A DNA stretch of 64,000 bases from Streptomyces humidus. GTDB lineage: Bacteria > Actinomycetota > Actinomycetes > Streptomycetales > Streptomycetaceae. Made by a program: the position numbers and the translations under genes. Below, in pieces: positions 27,211 to 36,034 of the stretch; the first letter of the stretch is position 1, and every line of letters starts with the position of its first letter. The notes under the pieces are model-generated. The model had not been told where the DNA came from. It did no database searches and worked only from the letters and a program-made list of their open reading frames with translations. Location of the stretch: contig NZ_BMTL01000007.1 of NCBI RefSeq assembly GCF_014649655.1, positions 124,001-188,000 on the forward strand, written 5' to 3'.

Positions 27211-27896
27211 CAGCTCGTCGCCTTCAGCACGATGGCAACGTTGCCGCCGGCAGCCCAGGCAGCAAGTGACGTGCTGTTCACCTCGGCCGCGGCAACGTCG
27301 ACGACCACGGCGCCGTTGGCGTCGGGCGCGCCGACGCGGGACACGACGGCAGGAAGACTGTCCGGGGTGGAACCTGCCTTGGTGGAGGAGGCTGAGGCGC
27401 TGCCGTCCTGAGGGGTGTGGACGATGGTGACCGCATCGCCGGTGCGCAGCGTCTGGATGGGCAACTGGCCGGGCTTGGCGAGGATGCCCACCACGGACTT
27501 GCCCTTGGTCACACTGGATTCGGCGCTCACGGAGTCCTCAGTGACCAGCGCACCGCTCGGCAGGTCGGCTGCGGCCGGCTTGCCGATGATGTCGGATGCG
27601 CGGGAAGCGGGCAGCGAGCGCAGCTGGGTGTCGTGGGATATCTCGGTGGCCACCAGATCCGACGCCTTGATGTTCTCGCCCGCCGCAATGGGGTGCCGGG
27701 TGGCCACGACAGAGACCTTGTCGCCGGCCTCGTTGACCATCCACACCGACACCAGGGCGCCCACAGCGGCCAGCGCCAGGCCGGCGCCGACGACCACCGG
27801 ACGTCGTCGGCGGCGCGGGGCGTCGTTGGTAATCGGCAGCAGCACAGGCGCGGAGCCCGGCTCGGACGGTGCCGTCGGCTGCTTGGTTCGCGGCAT
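27210..27896 (-). CDS. SAF-domain protein (CpaB/RcpC-like)
   Basis: 228 residues: a short basic cytosolic tail (RRRRRP), one membrane helix (VVVGAGLALAAVGALVSVWM) and an outer SAF domain beginning VVATRHPIAAGENIKASDLV, with a second half SVTKGKSVVGILAKPGQLPI. In diderms CpaB/RcpC works with the secretin; here, without an outer membrane, it probably acts in the wall zone. ATG at 27896 has AAGGAAG upstream; longer in-frame extension is Arg/Pro noise. Confidence 0.8.
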   Translation of the reverse strand: MPRTKQPTAPSEPGSAPVLLPITNDAPRRRRRPVVVGAGLALAAVGALVSVWMVNEAGDKVSVVATRHPIAAGENIKASDLVATEISHDTQLRSLPASRASDIIGKPAAADLPSGALVTEDSVSAESSVTKGKSVVGILAKPGQLPIQTLRTGDAVTIVHTPQDGSASASSTKAGSTPDSLPAVVSRVGAPDANGAVVVDVAAAEVNSTSLAAWAAGGNVAIVLKATS

Positions 27897-27915
27897 TGTG
27901 ATGGTCTTCCTTGCG

Positions 27916-28872
27916 CTAGTTGACAACCTGCAGCTCGCCGACGCGCGCTGTGGTGTTGGACGTACGGATCTCGTCGGGCAGCGTCCCGCTTGCACCGTTC
28001 GACGCCTGCCAGGTGACTTCCCAGGAGCTGGTCGCGGTGATGGTGAACTTCCCGCCCGACTGGCCGGCGGAGACCTTGGTGTAGCGGTAGCCGCAGTCCG
28101 GCGAGGTCTTGTCCCCGAAGGCCTTGGAGTACTTCGTGCCCGCGGTCGTGCAGGTGACCGAGCCGCCGTCTCCCATGGAGTAGGTGATCTTGGTGACACG
28201 GGCCGTGGCCGTCACCGACAACCCCGGGACCGCGGCCGTCGCGCTGTTGGGACCCCAGGTGGTGTCGCTCTTGTTGTTCCACAGCCAGACGGGCATGCCG
28301 ACCAGACCAGGGGCGTCCGGACCCGGCGAGCTGCCGATGTTCGCGCCCAGCAGCGTCATCTTGTCCCGGGCCTGACGCGCCAGCACTTCGGGGTCAGGGA
28401 GAACAGTGGCGGGCGGCGTGGTCAGCCAGACGATGCCGCCGACGTCGTTGACGATGCAGTCCCTCAGGTAGAAGGCGCCGGGACCCGAGGTGTCCGCCCC
28501 GTTCATGTCGGTGTGACCCGGGCCGGACGGCGGCTGGGGATCCATGAGCTCGTAGAAGCAGCGGTCGGCCGGGTTGTACCCGGGCATGCAGGGGATCTCG
28601 GTGTCGTCGGTGAGCTTGCACATCCCGTTTCCGCCCCCGCCTCCTTCGCCCCCGCCTCCTCCTCCGCCGGTGCCGCCGCCTCCGCCCCCACCGGGCTTGC
28701 CGGGCGTTCCGGCGTCGACGCACACGTCCACGTCGGAGCAGTGGCCGGCTCCGTCCGCGTACGCGAGGCCGGCCGGAATCAGGGCGGTCAGGACCGCAAG
28801 GAGGCCCAGCACGCGGGCAGAACGGATCAGCAGCCCTTCGTGCGGTCGGCTGTGATCTTTGTGACGAGCCAT
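27916..28872 (-). CDS. Secreted Gly-rich Tad-cluster protein
   Basis: 318 residues. A signal peptide (VLGLLAVLTALIPAGLAYAD, cleavage near AYA) is followed by two Cys, a striking poly-Gly linker (about residues 59-82, over 20 Gly) and a Cys-containing outer domain (CKLTDDTEIPC, DRCFYEL, LRDCIVND, VTCTT, DCGYRY). The Cys pairs suggest disulfides. No enzyme motif is seen; similar genes are conserved in Streptomyces Tad operons and are often left unnamed. The ATG at 28872 has GGAGG at 7 nt although it lies 46 nt inside the upstream lipoprotein gene, so re-initiation is expected. Confidence 0.75.
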   Translation of the reverse strand: MARHKDHSRPHEGLLIRSARVLGLLAVLTALIPAGLAYADGAGHCSDVDVCVDAGTPGKPGGGGGGGTGGGGGGGEGGGGGNGMCKLTDDTEIPCMPGYNPADRCFYELMDPQPPSGPGHTDMNGADTSGPGAFYLRDCIVNDVGGIVWLTTPPATVLPDPEVLARQARDKMTLLGANIGSSPGPDAPGLVGMPVWLWNNKSDTTWGPNSATAAVPGLSVTATARVTKITYSMGDGGSVTCTTAGTKYSKAFGDKTSPDCGYRYTKVSAGQSGGKFTITATSSWEVTWQASNGASGTLPDEIRTSNTTARVGELQVVN

Positions 28873-29402
28873 GTGTCGCCCTCCAGCGTGGCTTGGGACG
28901 TGACGGGGTACTTCAGGCGCTGCTCCGCGAGCTTGAGCTCCTTGCCGGAGTCCTTGTAGACGGGCTTCCAGCTGGTCGCGTCGAAGCAGTCGGTGACCGT
29001 TGCGGTCTTGCCCTTGGTGTCGACGGCGGTGACCTGAGGCTTCATCTCAGGACGGCCGGTGAACTTGATGCCCATCGACTCGTTGCGGAGGACCGACTTC
29101 TTGAGGTCGGTGGCGGCATCGTCCCTGGCGTACTTGGCCAGTTCCTGGGTGTGCAGATCTCCGTCCGCGGCCATCTTGATCTGGACCTCGCGCATGTTCG
29201 TGTACGAGGCGAGGACCTTGTCCCTCGCTGCCTGGTCCGGATCGTTGGACGGCGTCGAGGAGGCAGTGGTCGAGGGCGAGGAAGCCGTCTTCTTGGGTGT
29301 GTCGGAGCCACAGCCAGCCAGAGCGCCGGCAGCGACGGTGCACATGAGGACGGCACCTGCGAGTCGCAGGACATGGGTGCGGTGGGCGGTGGTCGAAGCC
29401 AT
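28827..29402 (-). CDS. Lipoprotein heading the Tad operon
   Basis: 191 residues. The N-terminus ends in the lipobox AGALAGCGSD (Cys31), so the mature protein is lipid-anchored outside. A Ser/Thr linker follows, then a domain with DPDQAARDKVLASYTNMREV and VTDCFDATSWKPVY that resembles the small NTF2-like outer domains of secretion-system lipoproteins (weak inference). ATG at 29402 has AAGGGGA upstream. First gene of the operon; its 3' end overlaps the Gly-rich protein gene by 46 nt. Confidence 0.75.
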   Translation of the reverse strand: MASTTAHRTHVLRLAGAVLMCTVAAGALAGCGSDTPKKTASSPSTTASSTPSNDPDQAARDKVLASYTNMREVQIKMAADGDLHTQELAKYARDDAATDLKKSVLRNESMGIKFTGRPEMKPQVTAVDTKGKTATVTDCFDATSWKPVYKDSGKELKLAEQRLKYPVTSQATLEGDTWLVTKITADRTKGC

Positions 29403-29924
29403 CGACAGATCCCCTTCAGGAGTCGGGTACGGGCGCTGGCGCGCGCTCAGGGCGGACAAAACGCGGCGAGGTGAGTCCTCTACCGCGCTCAGCCGGCTCT
29501 GGAGGTGCACGCCAGGCCAGGACCCGGCGAGCCTACGGCCACGGCACAGGGCCAGTGCCTGGCTCCCAGCCGCGGCGGGGGCGTTGTGCCGTCGGTGAGC
29601 CACCGGTGACGAGGTGCCAGCGGATGAAGCGAGCTGCTTCGCACCGAAGCCTCGATGGTCGACTCGGTCATCCACCCGGTTCCCGACCGGAGGCCGGCCG
29701 GTCGTAGCAGCGATGCGGACCCATATGGCACGAGTCCAGTTCGTAGATGTCGCAACGCGATTTCCCCCTCGCGGTCACGGACGTCGCGTCTCCCACAACG
29801 CGATCAGCCCGAGCCTGATTCTGGCCAGAAAGATCAGGTGCAGCCAGGCCCGGTTTTTTCCGGTAGCCGCACTTCCGGTATATGCCTCTGGCGCGGGCAG
29901 CGTGAGAAGGCTGTGGCCAGGGCT
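29403..29924. other. Intergenic region before the Tad operon
   Basis: A 522-nt stretch with no supportable gene. Frames here are short, Arg/Ser-rich and lack ribosome sites. It must contain the promoter of the minus-strand Tad operon, but I cannot place -35/-10 boxes with confidence. A 9-nt direct repeat, CAACGCGAT, occurs at 29753-29761 and 29796-29804 and could be a regulator site. Confidence 0.4.
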
Positions 29925-30455
29925 TCAGGGCTTGATCAGCAGGGCCGGTCCCGATGCGCGCAGGGCGTTCCGGGCGGCCTCCCAGTCGGCGCCGGTAATG
30001 GCGTTAAGTCGACGTTCCACGAAGGGTGTGGAGGGGTGGTCCTTGCCGTACACGGACTGCAGCAGTGCCAGGAGAGACGTTCCGGTCCTGACGGCGTCGG
30101 GCGCGTTGGTGACGGTCAGCCAGGTGGCCGCCCCGTTGCGGGCCTGCCGGCGAATCTGGCGGTGGTTGGCATCCAGAACTTGCTGCCAGGCGGCGGCGGT
30201 ATGCACTGAGATCTCGGTGGCCATGGCGGGATGCCCGGCGAGCTGGGCGCAGAAGGCGACGAGTTCGAGGGCGTGGAGGGTGTAGTTGTGCAGGGGGCCG
30301 TGGCTCTCGGCGAGTTCCTCGCTGATGGTCCGGGCGGCCGTCAGGGCCTCCTCGCGCCGGCCGGCGCGGAGGGTGCGGCGGAGGTCCTCGATGCGGGGGG
30401 CGAGGAACTCGGGGACGGCGGCGGGGACCGGCAAGGCGATGGCGGCGGGGCTCAT
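29925..30455 (-). CDS. TPR-like hypothetical protein
   Basis: 176 residues, all helical. The repeat-like pattern (REEALTAARTISEELAESHG, then HNYTLHALELVAFCAQLAGH and EISVHTAAAWQQVLDANHR) resembles tetratricopeptide helices common in Streptomyces regulators, but no DNA-binding domain is attached. ATG at 30455 has GGGAGAG upstream; longer starts are not supported. No clear partner. Confidence 0.6.
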   Translation of the reverse strand: MSPAAIALPVPAAVPEFLAPRIEDLRRTLRAGRREEALTAARTISEELAESHGPLHNYTLHALELVAFCAQLAGHPAMATEISVHTAAAWQQVLDANHRQIRRQARNGAATWLTVTNAPDAVRTGTSLLALLQSVYGKDHPSTPFVERRLNAITGADWEAARNALRASGPALLIKP

Positions 30456-30768
30456 GAACTCTCCCTGGTGCGAGGCGGCTTCGAGCGGATGCCGCCACCG
30501 GGGGGCCGGCGGCGGCATCCGGAATCGAGTCCAGCAACAGCGTGCTGCTCGACCGCGCACGTCAACGGGCGTGGGAGGGCCCTCGGTGCCTGGGTGGGCG
30601 CTCCCCCGTGCGTGCACGGCGCGCCGACGTCGGTAGTTGACCGCCTCTGAGGAGCGCGGGGCAAGCCCCTGCGCTGCACAGGCGGTTCATATTTCAATGA
30701 TCGGAACGAAGTGGGCCGTGCTGTTTCACCAGCCGGAATTGGCGAGGTGGCGGCCGCCGGAGCAGAAC
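30456..30768. other. Intergenic region with a hairpin
   Basis: 313 nt without a gene. It holds an imperfect hairpin (GCGCGGGGC at 30654-30662 and GCCCCTGCGC at 30665-30674) about 95 nt after the MBL hydrolase stop, a plausible terminator for that gene. A short AT-rich patch (30686-30700) follows. Nothing else recognisable. Confidence 0.4.
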
Positions 30769-31746
30769 TCAGGGTGCGAGCGGGCCGACTGCGGAGCGGT
30801 CCCAGGCGATGCGTGCTGCGTGGTCCATCAGCTCCAGCAGGTCCGGGGCGGCGGTGTCCTGCTCGAGGTGGCGGTATTCCGTGCTGAGGGTGATCGCGAG
30901 CCGTTCGGGAAGACCAAGGCCGGGGTAGCGGTCTTCCTTGATCAGGATGCGGGCCGCCTCGACGGCGGTCCGGCCCTGGCCGTGCATTACGTACGCCTGG
31001 TCCGAGAGGTCGTCGAGGTAGGCGACGTAGGTCCGCAGGTCGTCGGGGGTCATCAGCGGTCCGTGGCCGGGGACGACCCATTCAGGGTCGAGGTCCAGGA
31101 TCCGCAGGCAGGCGGCGGCGACACGATCCAGGGGGCCCGCCCAATGCGAGGGATGGTCTCCCGCGAAGACGATGTCGCCGGCGAAGACCACGCGCTGCTC
31201 GGGCAGATGGACGATGAGGTCGCCGACGGTGTGGGCGGGGCCGACCTCGTGCAGCTCTGCGGTGATGTCGCCGACTGTGAGGTCGTGGCGTCCGGTGAAC
31301 GTCGCGGTCGGCGGGAGGACCTGTATGCCCGCGAAGTCGAATTTGCCGAAGTGCTCCCGGAAATACCAGCCGAGGGGCTGGCCGGGGTCGGTGTCGTGGA
31401 TGAGGGTCTGCAGCTGCTGCGGCTTCGGTTCCAAGCACTGGTGCTCAAGGGCGGCGTGAGTGGCGAAGACCTCGGCGCCGGGAAGCTGCTGAAGACCCCA
31501 GGTGTGGTCACCGTTGGCGTGGGTGACGGCGACCCGGTCCAGCGGGACGCCGGGGCCCGCCGCCGTACGGACCGCGGTGAGGAAGACGTCGGTCAGGGCG
31601 GGCGTGTAGGGCGTGTCGATGACGAGGGCCTGACCCCCGGAGGCGACGAGACCGCAGTTGGCCATGCCCCAGGTCGCTTCGTGGCCGGGCTGCCAGGCGA
31701 AGACGCCGGGCGCGATCTGCTTCAGGTCAGTGGTAGCCATGGGCAT
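30769..31746 (-). CDS. MBL-fold metallo-hydrolase
   Basis: 325 residues with the metallo-beta-lactamase fold. The metal site HxxxDH reads THANGDHTWG (H76, D80, H81). Later ligands lie in GPAHTVGD, VVFAGDIVFAGDHPSHWAG and VPGHGPLMT. The early WGMANCGLVASGGQALVIDT is the usual first beta-hairpin. Such enzymes hydrolyse thioesters, lactones or related esters; the substrate cannot be told from sequence. The C-terminal 60 residues are helical. It is 63 nt downstream of the XRE regulator gene in the same direction, so it may be a target of it. Start ATG at 31746 or 31740. Confidence 0.85.
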   Translation of the reverse strand: MPMATTDLKQIAPGVFAWQPGHEATWGMANCGLVASGGQALVIDTPYTPALTDVFLTAVRTAAGPGVPLDRVAVTHANGDHTWGLQQLPGAEVFATHAALEHQCLEPKPQQLQTLIHDTDPGQPLGWYFREHFGKFDFAGIQVLPPTATFTGRHDLTVGDITAELHEVGPAHTVGDLIVHLPEQRVVFAGDIVFAGDHPSHWAGPLDRVAAACLRILDLDPEWVVPGHGPLMTPDDLRTYVAYLDDLSDQAYVMHGQGRTAVEAARILIKEDRYPGLGLPERLAITLSTEYRHLEQDTAAPDLLELMDHAARIAWDRSAVGPLAP

Positions 31747-31809
31747 GCATTGTGCGTGCCGCGGCCGCCCGGACGAAATCCCTCCGCCGGGGCGACCGCG
31801 GGCGCGGTG

Positions 31810-32682
31810 TCAGTGGTGGGGCACGAACGGCAGGAGGAAGAACCGGGCGCCCGGGCTGCCGAACGGCTGGGCGGCGCACATGGTGACGGTGCCCAGCTGG
31901 GACGGCGCGTGCCGCTCGCAGCACCGGGTGCGGTGGTCCTCGGTGCCGCGCGGGGTCACGTAGCCGGCGTGCCGCATCGGCCGCGCGTCGCCGTCGGGAT
32001 GTATGTACGCGAGGCTGTGGTCGCGGTAGATCGGCCCCGCCACCGGGTCGTCGTTGACCTCCTTGTCGAGCAGCTGGAGGTCCCCGTTCTCGGGGTGCGC
32101 GGCGACCGCCGTGCGCAGCTGGGCCGCGACCTGCGGCGCCCAGCGTGTGTCCCAGTCGACCAGGTGGTGCTCGCGCGCGTCCTCGCGCAGGAGCATCCAC
32201 CGGATCAGGTTGCGCTCGGGCAGCGCCGGGGACTTCCCCTCGGGCTGCGGGAACATGAGCTTGAAGTCGTCGTTGGCGGCCAGCACGTTCCAGGCAACGT
32301 CGTTGATGTAACAGGGCTGCCCGGAGACGCCGTTGACGGCCACCTGCCACGCCGGGTCGACGTTCGTCCCGGCCATCGGGTCCATGGGGAACGGGGGCTC
32401 GTAGCCGATCGCATAGACGTAGAGCGCGGTCCGCTCGCGCTCGTTCATGTTCAGCACCTTGGCCACGTTGTCGAGGAACTCGGCCGTCGGCTGGGGCGTG
32501 TTCCCGCGCTCGAACTCGGCGTAGGTCTTCTCCGTGACGAACAGTGCCTGGGCAACCTGGGCCTGGGACAGTCCGCGTGAGCGCCGCCCCCTGCCGGTGC
32601 GCTTGGGCCAGCCGAGCTCGACCGGGTCTATCTCTCCGCGCTTCCATTGCAGCAGCTGCTGCAACGCCTCCTTCTGATTCAA
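31810..32682 (-). CDS. XRE-family regulator with MmyB-like ligand domain
   Basis: 290 residues. The helix-turn-helix is RGLSQAQVAQALFVTEKTYA with EFERGNTPQP. It is followed by the MmyB-type domain (LYVYAIGYEPPF, INDVAWNVLAANDDFKLMFP, ERNLIRWMLL). The C-terminal part has CCERH and DHTR-like residues. MmyB-type regulators often sit next to an oxidoreductase they control; here a divergent IclR gene and a FabG-type reductase follow. The TTG at 32682 is chosen because GGAAGGG lies about 9 nt before it; the frame upstream is noise. Confidence 0.75.
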   Translation of the reverse strand: MNQKEALQQLLQWKRGEIDPVELGWPKRTGRGRRSRGLSQAQVAQALFVTEKTYAEFERGNTPQPTAEFLDNVAKVLNMNERERTALYVYAIGYEPPFPMDPMAGTNVDPAWQVAVNGVSGQPCYINDVAWNVLAANDDFKLMFPQPEGKSPALPERNLIRWMLLREDAREHHLVDWDTRWAPQVAAQLRTAVAAHPENGDLQLLDKEVNDDPVAGPIYRDHSLAYIHPDGDARPMRHAGYVTPRGTEDHRTRCCERHAPSQLGTVTMCAAQPFGSPGARFFLLPFVPHH

Positions 32683-32921
32683 CTTTGTACCCTTCCCCGT
32701 GTTGCCATCCCCGTGCCGGCCGCGCGATATACCGGAAGCGCTCGCTCCTGAAATTCGAGGACCGGAAAATTCAGAGCCTGGTGGGCGGGATCTTGGCCGG
32801 GAAGAATCGACCACTGGATCGAATCCGCGTTGTGGGAGACGCGAAGGTCCTCCACAACCGCGAGGGGGAGTTCGCGTTGCTGCATCCCGTTGCCACCCCG
32901 CCGGACCGCACGGGCGGAGCC

Positions 32922-33650
32922 GTGGCACGCACCATGGCGGTCCTCAGAGCGCTGATCCGTCTCGGGCCGGGTGAACATCCCCTGGCGTCGGTAGCCGAGT
33001 CCGCGGACCTTCCCGCGCCGACCGCTCACCGGTATCTGCAAGCCTTGATGCGGGAGGGCGCCGTCGAACAGCGCGGGCCGCGTGCTCGCTACGCCCTGAC
33101 TGACGCGCTGCACGGTCCCCCCTCTTCGACACCCGCCCAGCCTCTCCAGGCCGGCCCGCCCTCCCCTGCGGTGAGGGCCGAGATCGTCACACTACAGTCG
33201 CGAACAGGCCAGGTCGCATTTGTTTACCGACCACACCTGATCGGCACTCCGATGAGGATCTGCGCGGAACGGGCATACGGTCCACACGCCGATGAGGTCC
33301 TCACGTCGCCTCAGATCACTTTGCGATCTCTTGAATCAGCGCCTCTGGAGGCCGACGCCGCCGGCCTGGCGATCCTCGCCTGCCTCGGCTCCGTCGGCGA
33401 CACCAAGATCGACACCGCGCACGTCCGTGAGGAAGGTCACGCCATCGGCCCTTCCCCTCTGCCCGGCCGCACCATGATCGCCGCGCCCATCTGGTACGGC
33501 TCGGTCGTCGCCGGCTCGGTGGCGCTGCTGGCCATGGACGGGCCCATGCGGCGGGCTGCCACTCGCGCCCGGTACGTGGCCGCCGTGATGGACACCGCCG
33601 CGGCGATGAGCGGACAGCTGACGCGTTCCGGCGCCCGCCGGGCCAGTTGA
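32922..33650 (+). CDS. IclR-type transcriptional regulator
   Basis: About 242 residues from the GTG at 32922. An N-terminal winged helix (MAVLRALIRLGPGEHPLASV and ADLPAPTAHRYLQALMREGA) is followed by an effector domain with LQSRTGQVAFVYRP, AAGLAILACLG and AAPIWYGSVVAGSVALLA, the layout of IclR proteins. The exact start is uncertain: the frame is open to 32544 but the upstream part does not resemble the family. It is divergent from the XRE gene and 44 nt before fabG in the same direction, so it may control both. Confidence 0.7.
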   Translation: MARTMAVLRALIRLGPGEHPLASVAESADLPAPTAHRYLQALMREGAVEQRGPRARYALTDALHGPPSSTPAQPLQAGPPSPAVRAEIVTLQSRTGQVAFVYRPHLIGTPMRICAERAYGPHADEVLTSPQITLRSLESAPLEADAAGLAILACLGSVGDTKIDTAHVREEGHAIGPSPLPGRTMIAAPIWYGSVVAGSVALLAMDGPMRRAATRARYVAAVMDTAAAMSGQLTRSGARRAS

Positions 33651-33694
33651 TTCACTACAGAACCCCATAAAGCACCACAGAAAGGCACCACCTC

Positions 33695-34399
33695 GTGTCC
33701 CGTTCAGTCCTGATCACCGGCGGCAGCCGCGGCATAGGCCTTGCCATCGCCCGTCACCTCGCCGAAGCCGGCGACCGCGTCGCCATCACCTACCGGTCGG
33801 GCGAGCCCCCCGAGGGACTGCTCGCCGTCCGCTGCGACATCACCGACACGGACCAGGTCGACGCCGCGTTCAAGGAGGTCGAGGAACAGCACGGCCCCGT
33901 CGAGGTCCTCGTCGCGAACGCCGGCATCACCAAGGACCAGCTCCTGATGCGCATGAGCGAGGACGACTTCGCCTCCGTCGTCGACACCAACCTCACCGGC
34001 GCCTTCCGCGTCACCAAGCGAGCCTCGCGCGGCATGCTCCGCGCGAAGAAGGGCCGCGTGGTGTTCATCTCCTCCGCCGTCGCCCTGCGCGGTGAGAGCG
34101 GCCAGGCCAACTACGCCGCCTCCAAGGCCGGCCTGGTCGGCTTCGCCCGCTCCATGGCCCGCGAACTCGGCTCCCGCGGCATCACCTTCAACGTGGTGGC
34201 CCCCGGCCTCACCGAGACGTCCATGAGCCAGGCGCTGAGCGACGAGCAACTCGAGAACCTCAAGACCCAGATCCCCCTCGGCCGGCTCGCCCGCCCCGAG
34301 GAGATCGCCGCGACCGTGGCCTTCCTCGCCTCCGAGCAGGCCGCCTACATCACCGGCGCCGTGGTGCCCGTCGACGGCGGCGCCGGCATGGGCCACTGA
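33695..34399 (+). CDS. Short-chain dehydrogenase, FabG-type 3-oxoacyl-ACP reductase
   Basis: 234 residues, an NADPH-dependent SDR. The cofactor loop is LITGGSRGIGLAIARHLAEA, NAG is at VANAGITKDQLLM, and the catalytic Ser-Tyr-Lys lie in FISSAVALRGESGQANYAAS with YAASKAGLVGF. The end reads AAYITGAVVPVDGGAGMGH, the FabG-type C-terminus. TKDQLLMRM is a strong FabG hallmark. The actual substrate may be a polyketide or fatty-acid intermediate; no synthase is nearby. GTG start at 33695 after AAAGG. It may be co-transcribed with the IclR gene. Confidence 0.88.
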   Translation: MSRSVLITGGSRGIGLAIARHLAEAGDRVAITYRSGEPPEGLLAVRCDITDTDQVDAAFKEVEEQHGPVEVLVANAGITKDQLLMRMSEDDFASVVDTNLTGAFRVTKRASRGMLRAKKGRVVFISSAVALRGESGQANYAASKAGLVGFARSMARELGSRGITFNVVAPGLTETSMSQALSDEQLENLKTQIPLGRLARPEEIAATVAFLASEQAAYITGAVVPVDGGAGMGH

Positions 34400-34682
34400 C
34401 CTCTTTGACCGCCCGCAACCCTGGAGTCCGATGAACGCATGACCTGACAGCGGGCAATCCCCCGTGGGCTGCCCCGCGGCAGCAGGCCACCCGGTGTGTC
34501 CAGCACCCCGGCCCCGCCGCATCTCTGCCACCACCCGGCGAGTGTCCAGCCCGCCTGGTGAAGAACCCGGTCCGCAGACCGGGCAACACCGCCCCTGCCA
34601 GGGCGGATCACTTGGTTCCCGAAGAACCCGGCCCCACCGAAGAGGGGCTCACGCATGCCCGAAAGGAGGGCGTGCCCTGCCC

Positions 34683-35927
34683 ATGATGCAGCATGCCCGC
34701 GCGCCGGTCCACGCCACCGCCGCCCCACCGCGCCCGACGCGCGGACAACACCGAATATCCCCGAACAACCGATTCATACCGGTCTGTGAGCATGCGGACC
34801 AGGAGATCGGCACGACCGCGTCCCGGCGTACCCGGCGCGGTGACTTTCTGCGCGCCGCCACCTGGGCCATCACTCAGCGCCTGCACCCCAAGGCCGGCGA
34901 CACCACGTTGCGCGTCGCGCGTGACCTTGCCGCGCGTCTGAATGCCGACGGGCACGTCGCCTACTGCCGCGACACCATGTTCAAGCGCCTCGGCATCAGC
35001 CGCCGCACCCTGGAACGGCACATCGCCGTCCTGCGCGAGCTCGGCCTCCTCGTCTGGGCGCTCCACGGAACCCGCACCAACACCCGCCCCGCCGGAGCCG
35101 GCGAGTGGGCCGGCACCGCCACCATCTACGCCGCCGTCGTCCCCCGCGCCTGGGACGACGCCCTCGGCCACCGCGTGAGCGGCCACGGCTACCACGCTCG
35201 GCACATCGGATTCACCGATCGGGGACGCCAGTTGGCCATCGCCGACGCCCGCCGCCGCACCCGCCCCTCCCACCGCCGTGACACCCCTTCCTGTAAGACC
35301 AACCACCCACGTCCTAAAGCTGAGATGGGAGGGAAGAAGAACAACACCAGCGCACCCCGCAGCGCGCGGCCGCGCCCCCGACGCAGGCACGAGGTTCCGG
35401 AGCCCTACCGGGCCAGCACCCAGCAGGCCGCCCACGCCGTCTCGGTCGCTGCCTGGATACGCCCCCGGGTGCCTTGGACTCAGGGCGAGGGCCTGCGCCG
35501 CCTCGCCTTCGCTCTGCGGCCCTGGATCGCCACGGGCCTGTCCGCAGCCGATATCGCCGCCGACCTGTCGGTCTGGCGCGTGCCCCGGCGGCCGGCCTCC
35601 CCAGCCAGCGTGATCATGGCCCGCTGGAGCGAGCGCGCCGACCAGGACCAGCCAGCCCCGACGCCCAGCCCGCTCGCCGAACTGGCCGACGCTGTCCCGC
35701 CCAACACGGCCTTCCTGGAGGCCATGGAGACGGTGCGCACCCGCCTGCACAGCCTCTGCACGCCCGCCGAGCCGGAACCCGATCCGCCCGGCTTCGTCAT
35801 CCGCGACAGGATCCTCGCCTCGTTCGCGGAGGCGGACCGGGCCCGCCACGCGCGCACCGCCGAGCAGTGCCTCAGCTTCGCCGAGTGGGAGGCCGTCTGT
35901 GACGCCAAGGAACGAGCCCCCTGGTGA
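34683..35927 (+). CDS. Winged-helix DNA-binding protein, plasmid type
   Basis: 414 residues. A winged helix is clear in the first third: FKRLGISRRTLERHIAVLRE followed by LGLLVWALHGTR. A basic Pro/Arg linker (residues about 205-245) leads to a helical C-terminal part. Proteins of this build recur on Streptomyces plasmids and may act in replication or its control (inference), but I see no Rep catalytic motif. ATG at 34683 lies 12 nt after GAAAGGAGGG, a slightly long spacing. The 34400-34682 gap before it holds small GC-rich hairpins only. Convergent with the next gene. Confidence 0.6.
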   Translation: MMQHARAPVHATAAPPRPTRGQHRISPNNRFIPVCEHADQEIGTTASRRTRRGDFLRAATWAITQRLHPKAGDTTLRVARDLAARLNADGHVAYCRDTMFKRLGISRRTLERHIAVLRELGLLVWALHGTRTNTRPAGAGEWAGTATIYAAVVPRAWDDALGHRVSGHGYHARHIGFTDRGRQLAIADARRRTRPSHRRDTPSCKTNHPRPKAEMGGKKNNTSAPRSARPRPRRRHEVPEPYRASTQQAAHAVSVAAWIRPRVPWTQGEGLRRLAFALRPWIATGLSAADIAADLSVWRVPRRPASPASVIMARWSERADQDQPAPTPSPLAELADAVPPNTAFLEAMETVRTRLHSLCTPAEPEPDPPGFVIRDRILASFAEADRARHARTAEQCLSFAEWEAVCDAKERAPW

Positions 35928-36034
35928 CCCCGCGCCGGCCCAGCCCCCGCACGAACGGAACGCACCAGGCCACGGCACCGACGGCGAATCCGACGGCGAA
36001 GCTCTCGCACCGGAACACGGCTCCCCTCTCCCGT

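Noticed and set aside
29489..29755. An 88-codon minus-strand frame in front of the Tad operon
   Set aside because: No ribosome site, no domain and a composition like non-coding GC-rich DNA; more likely promoter region.
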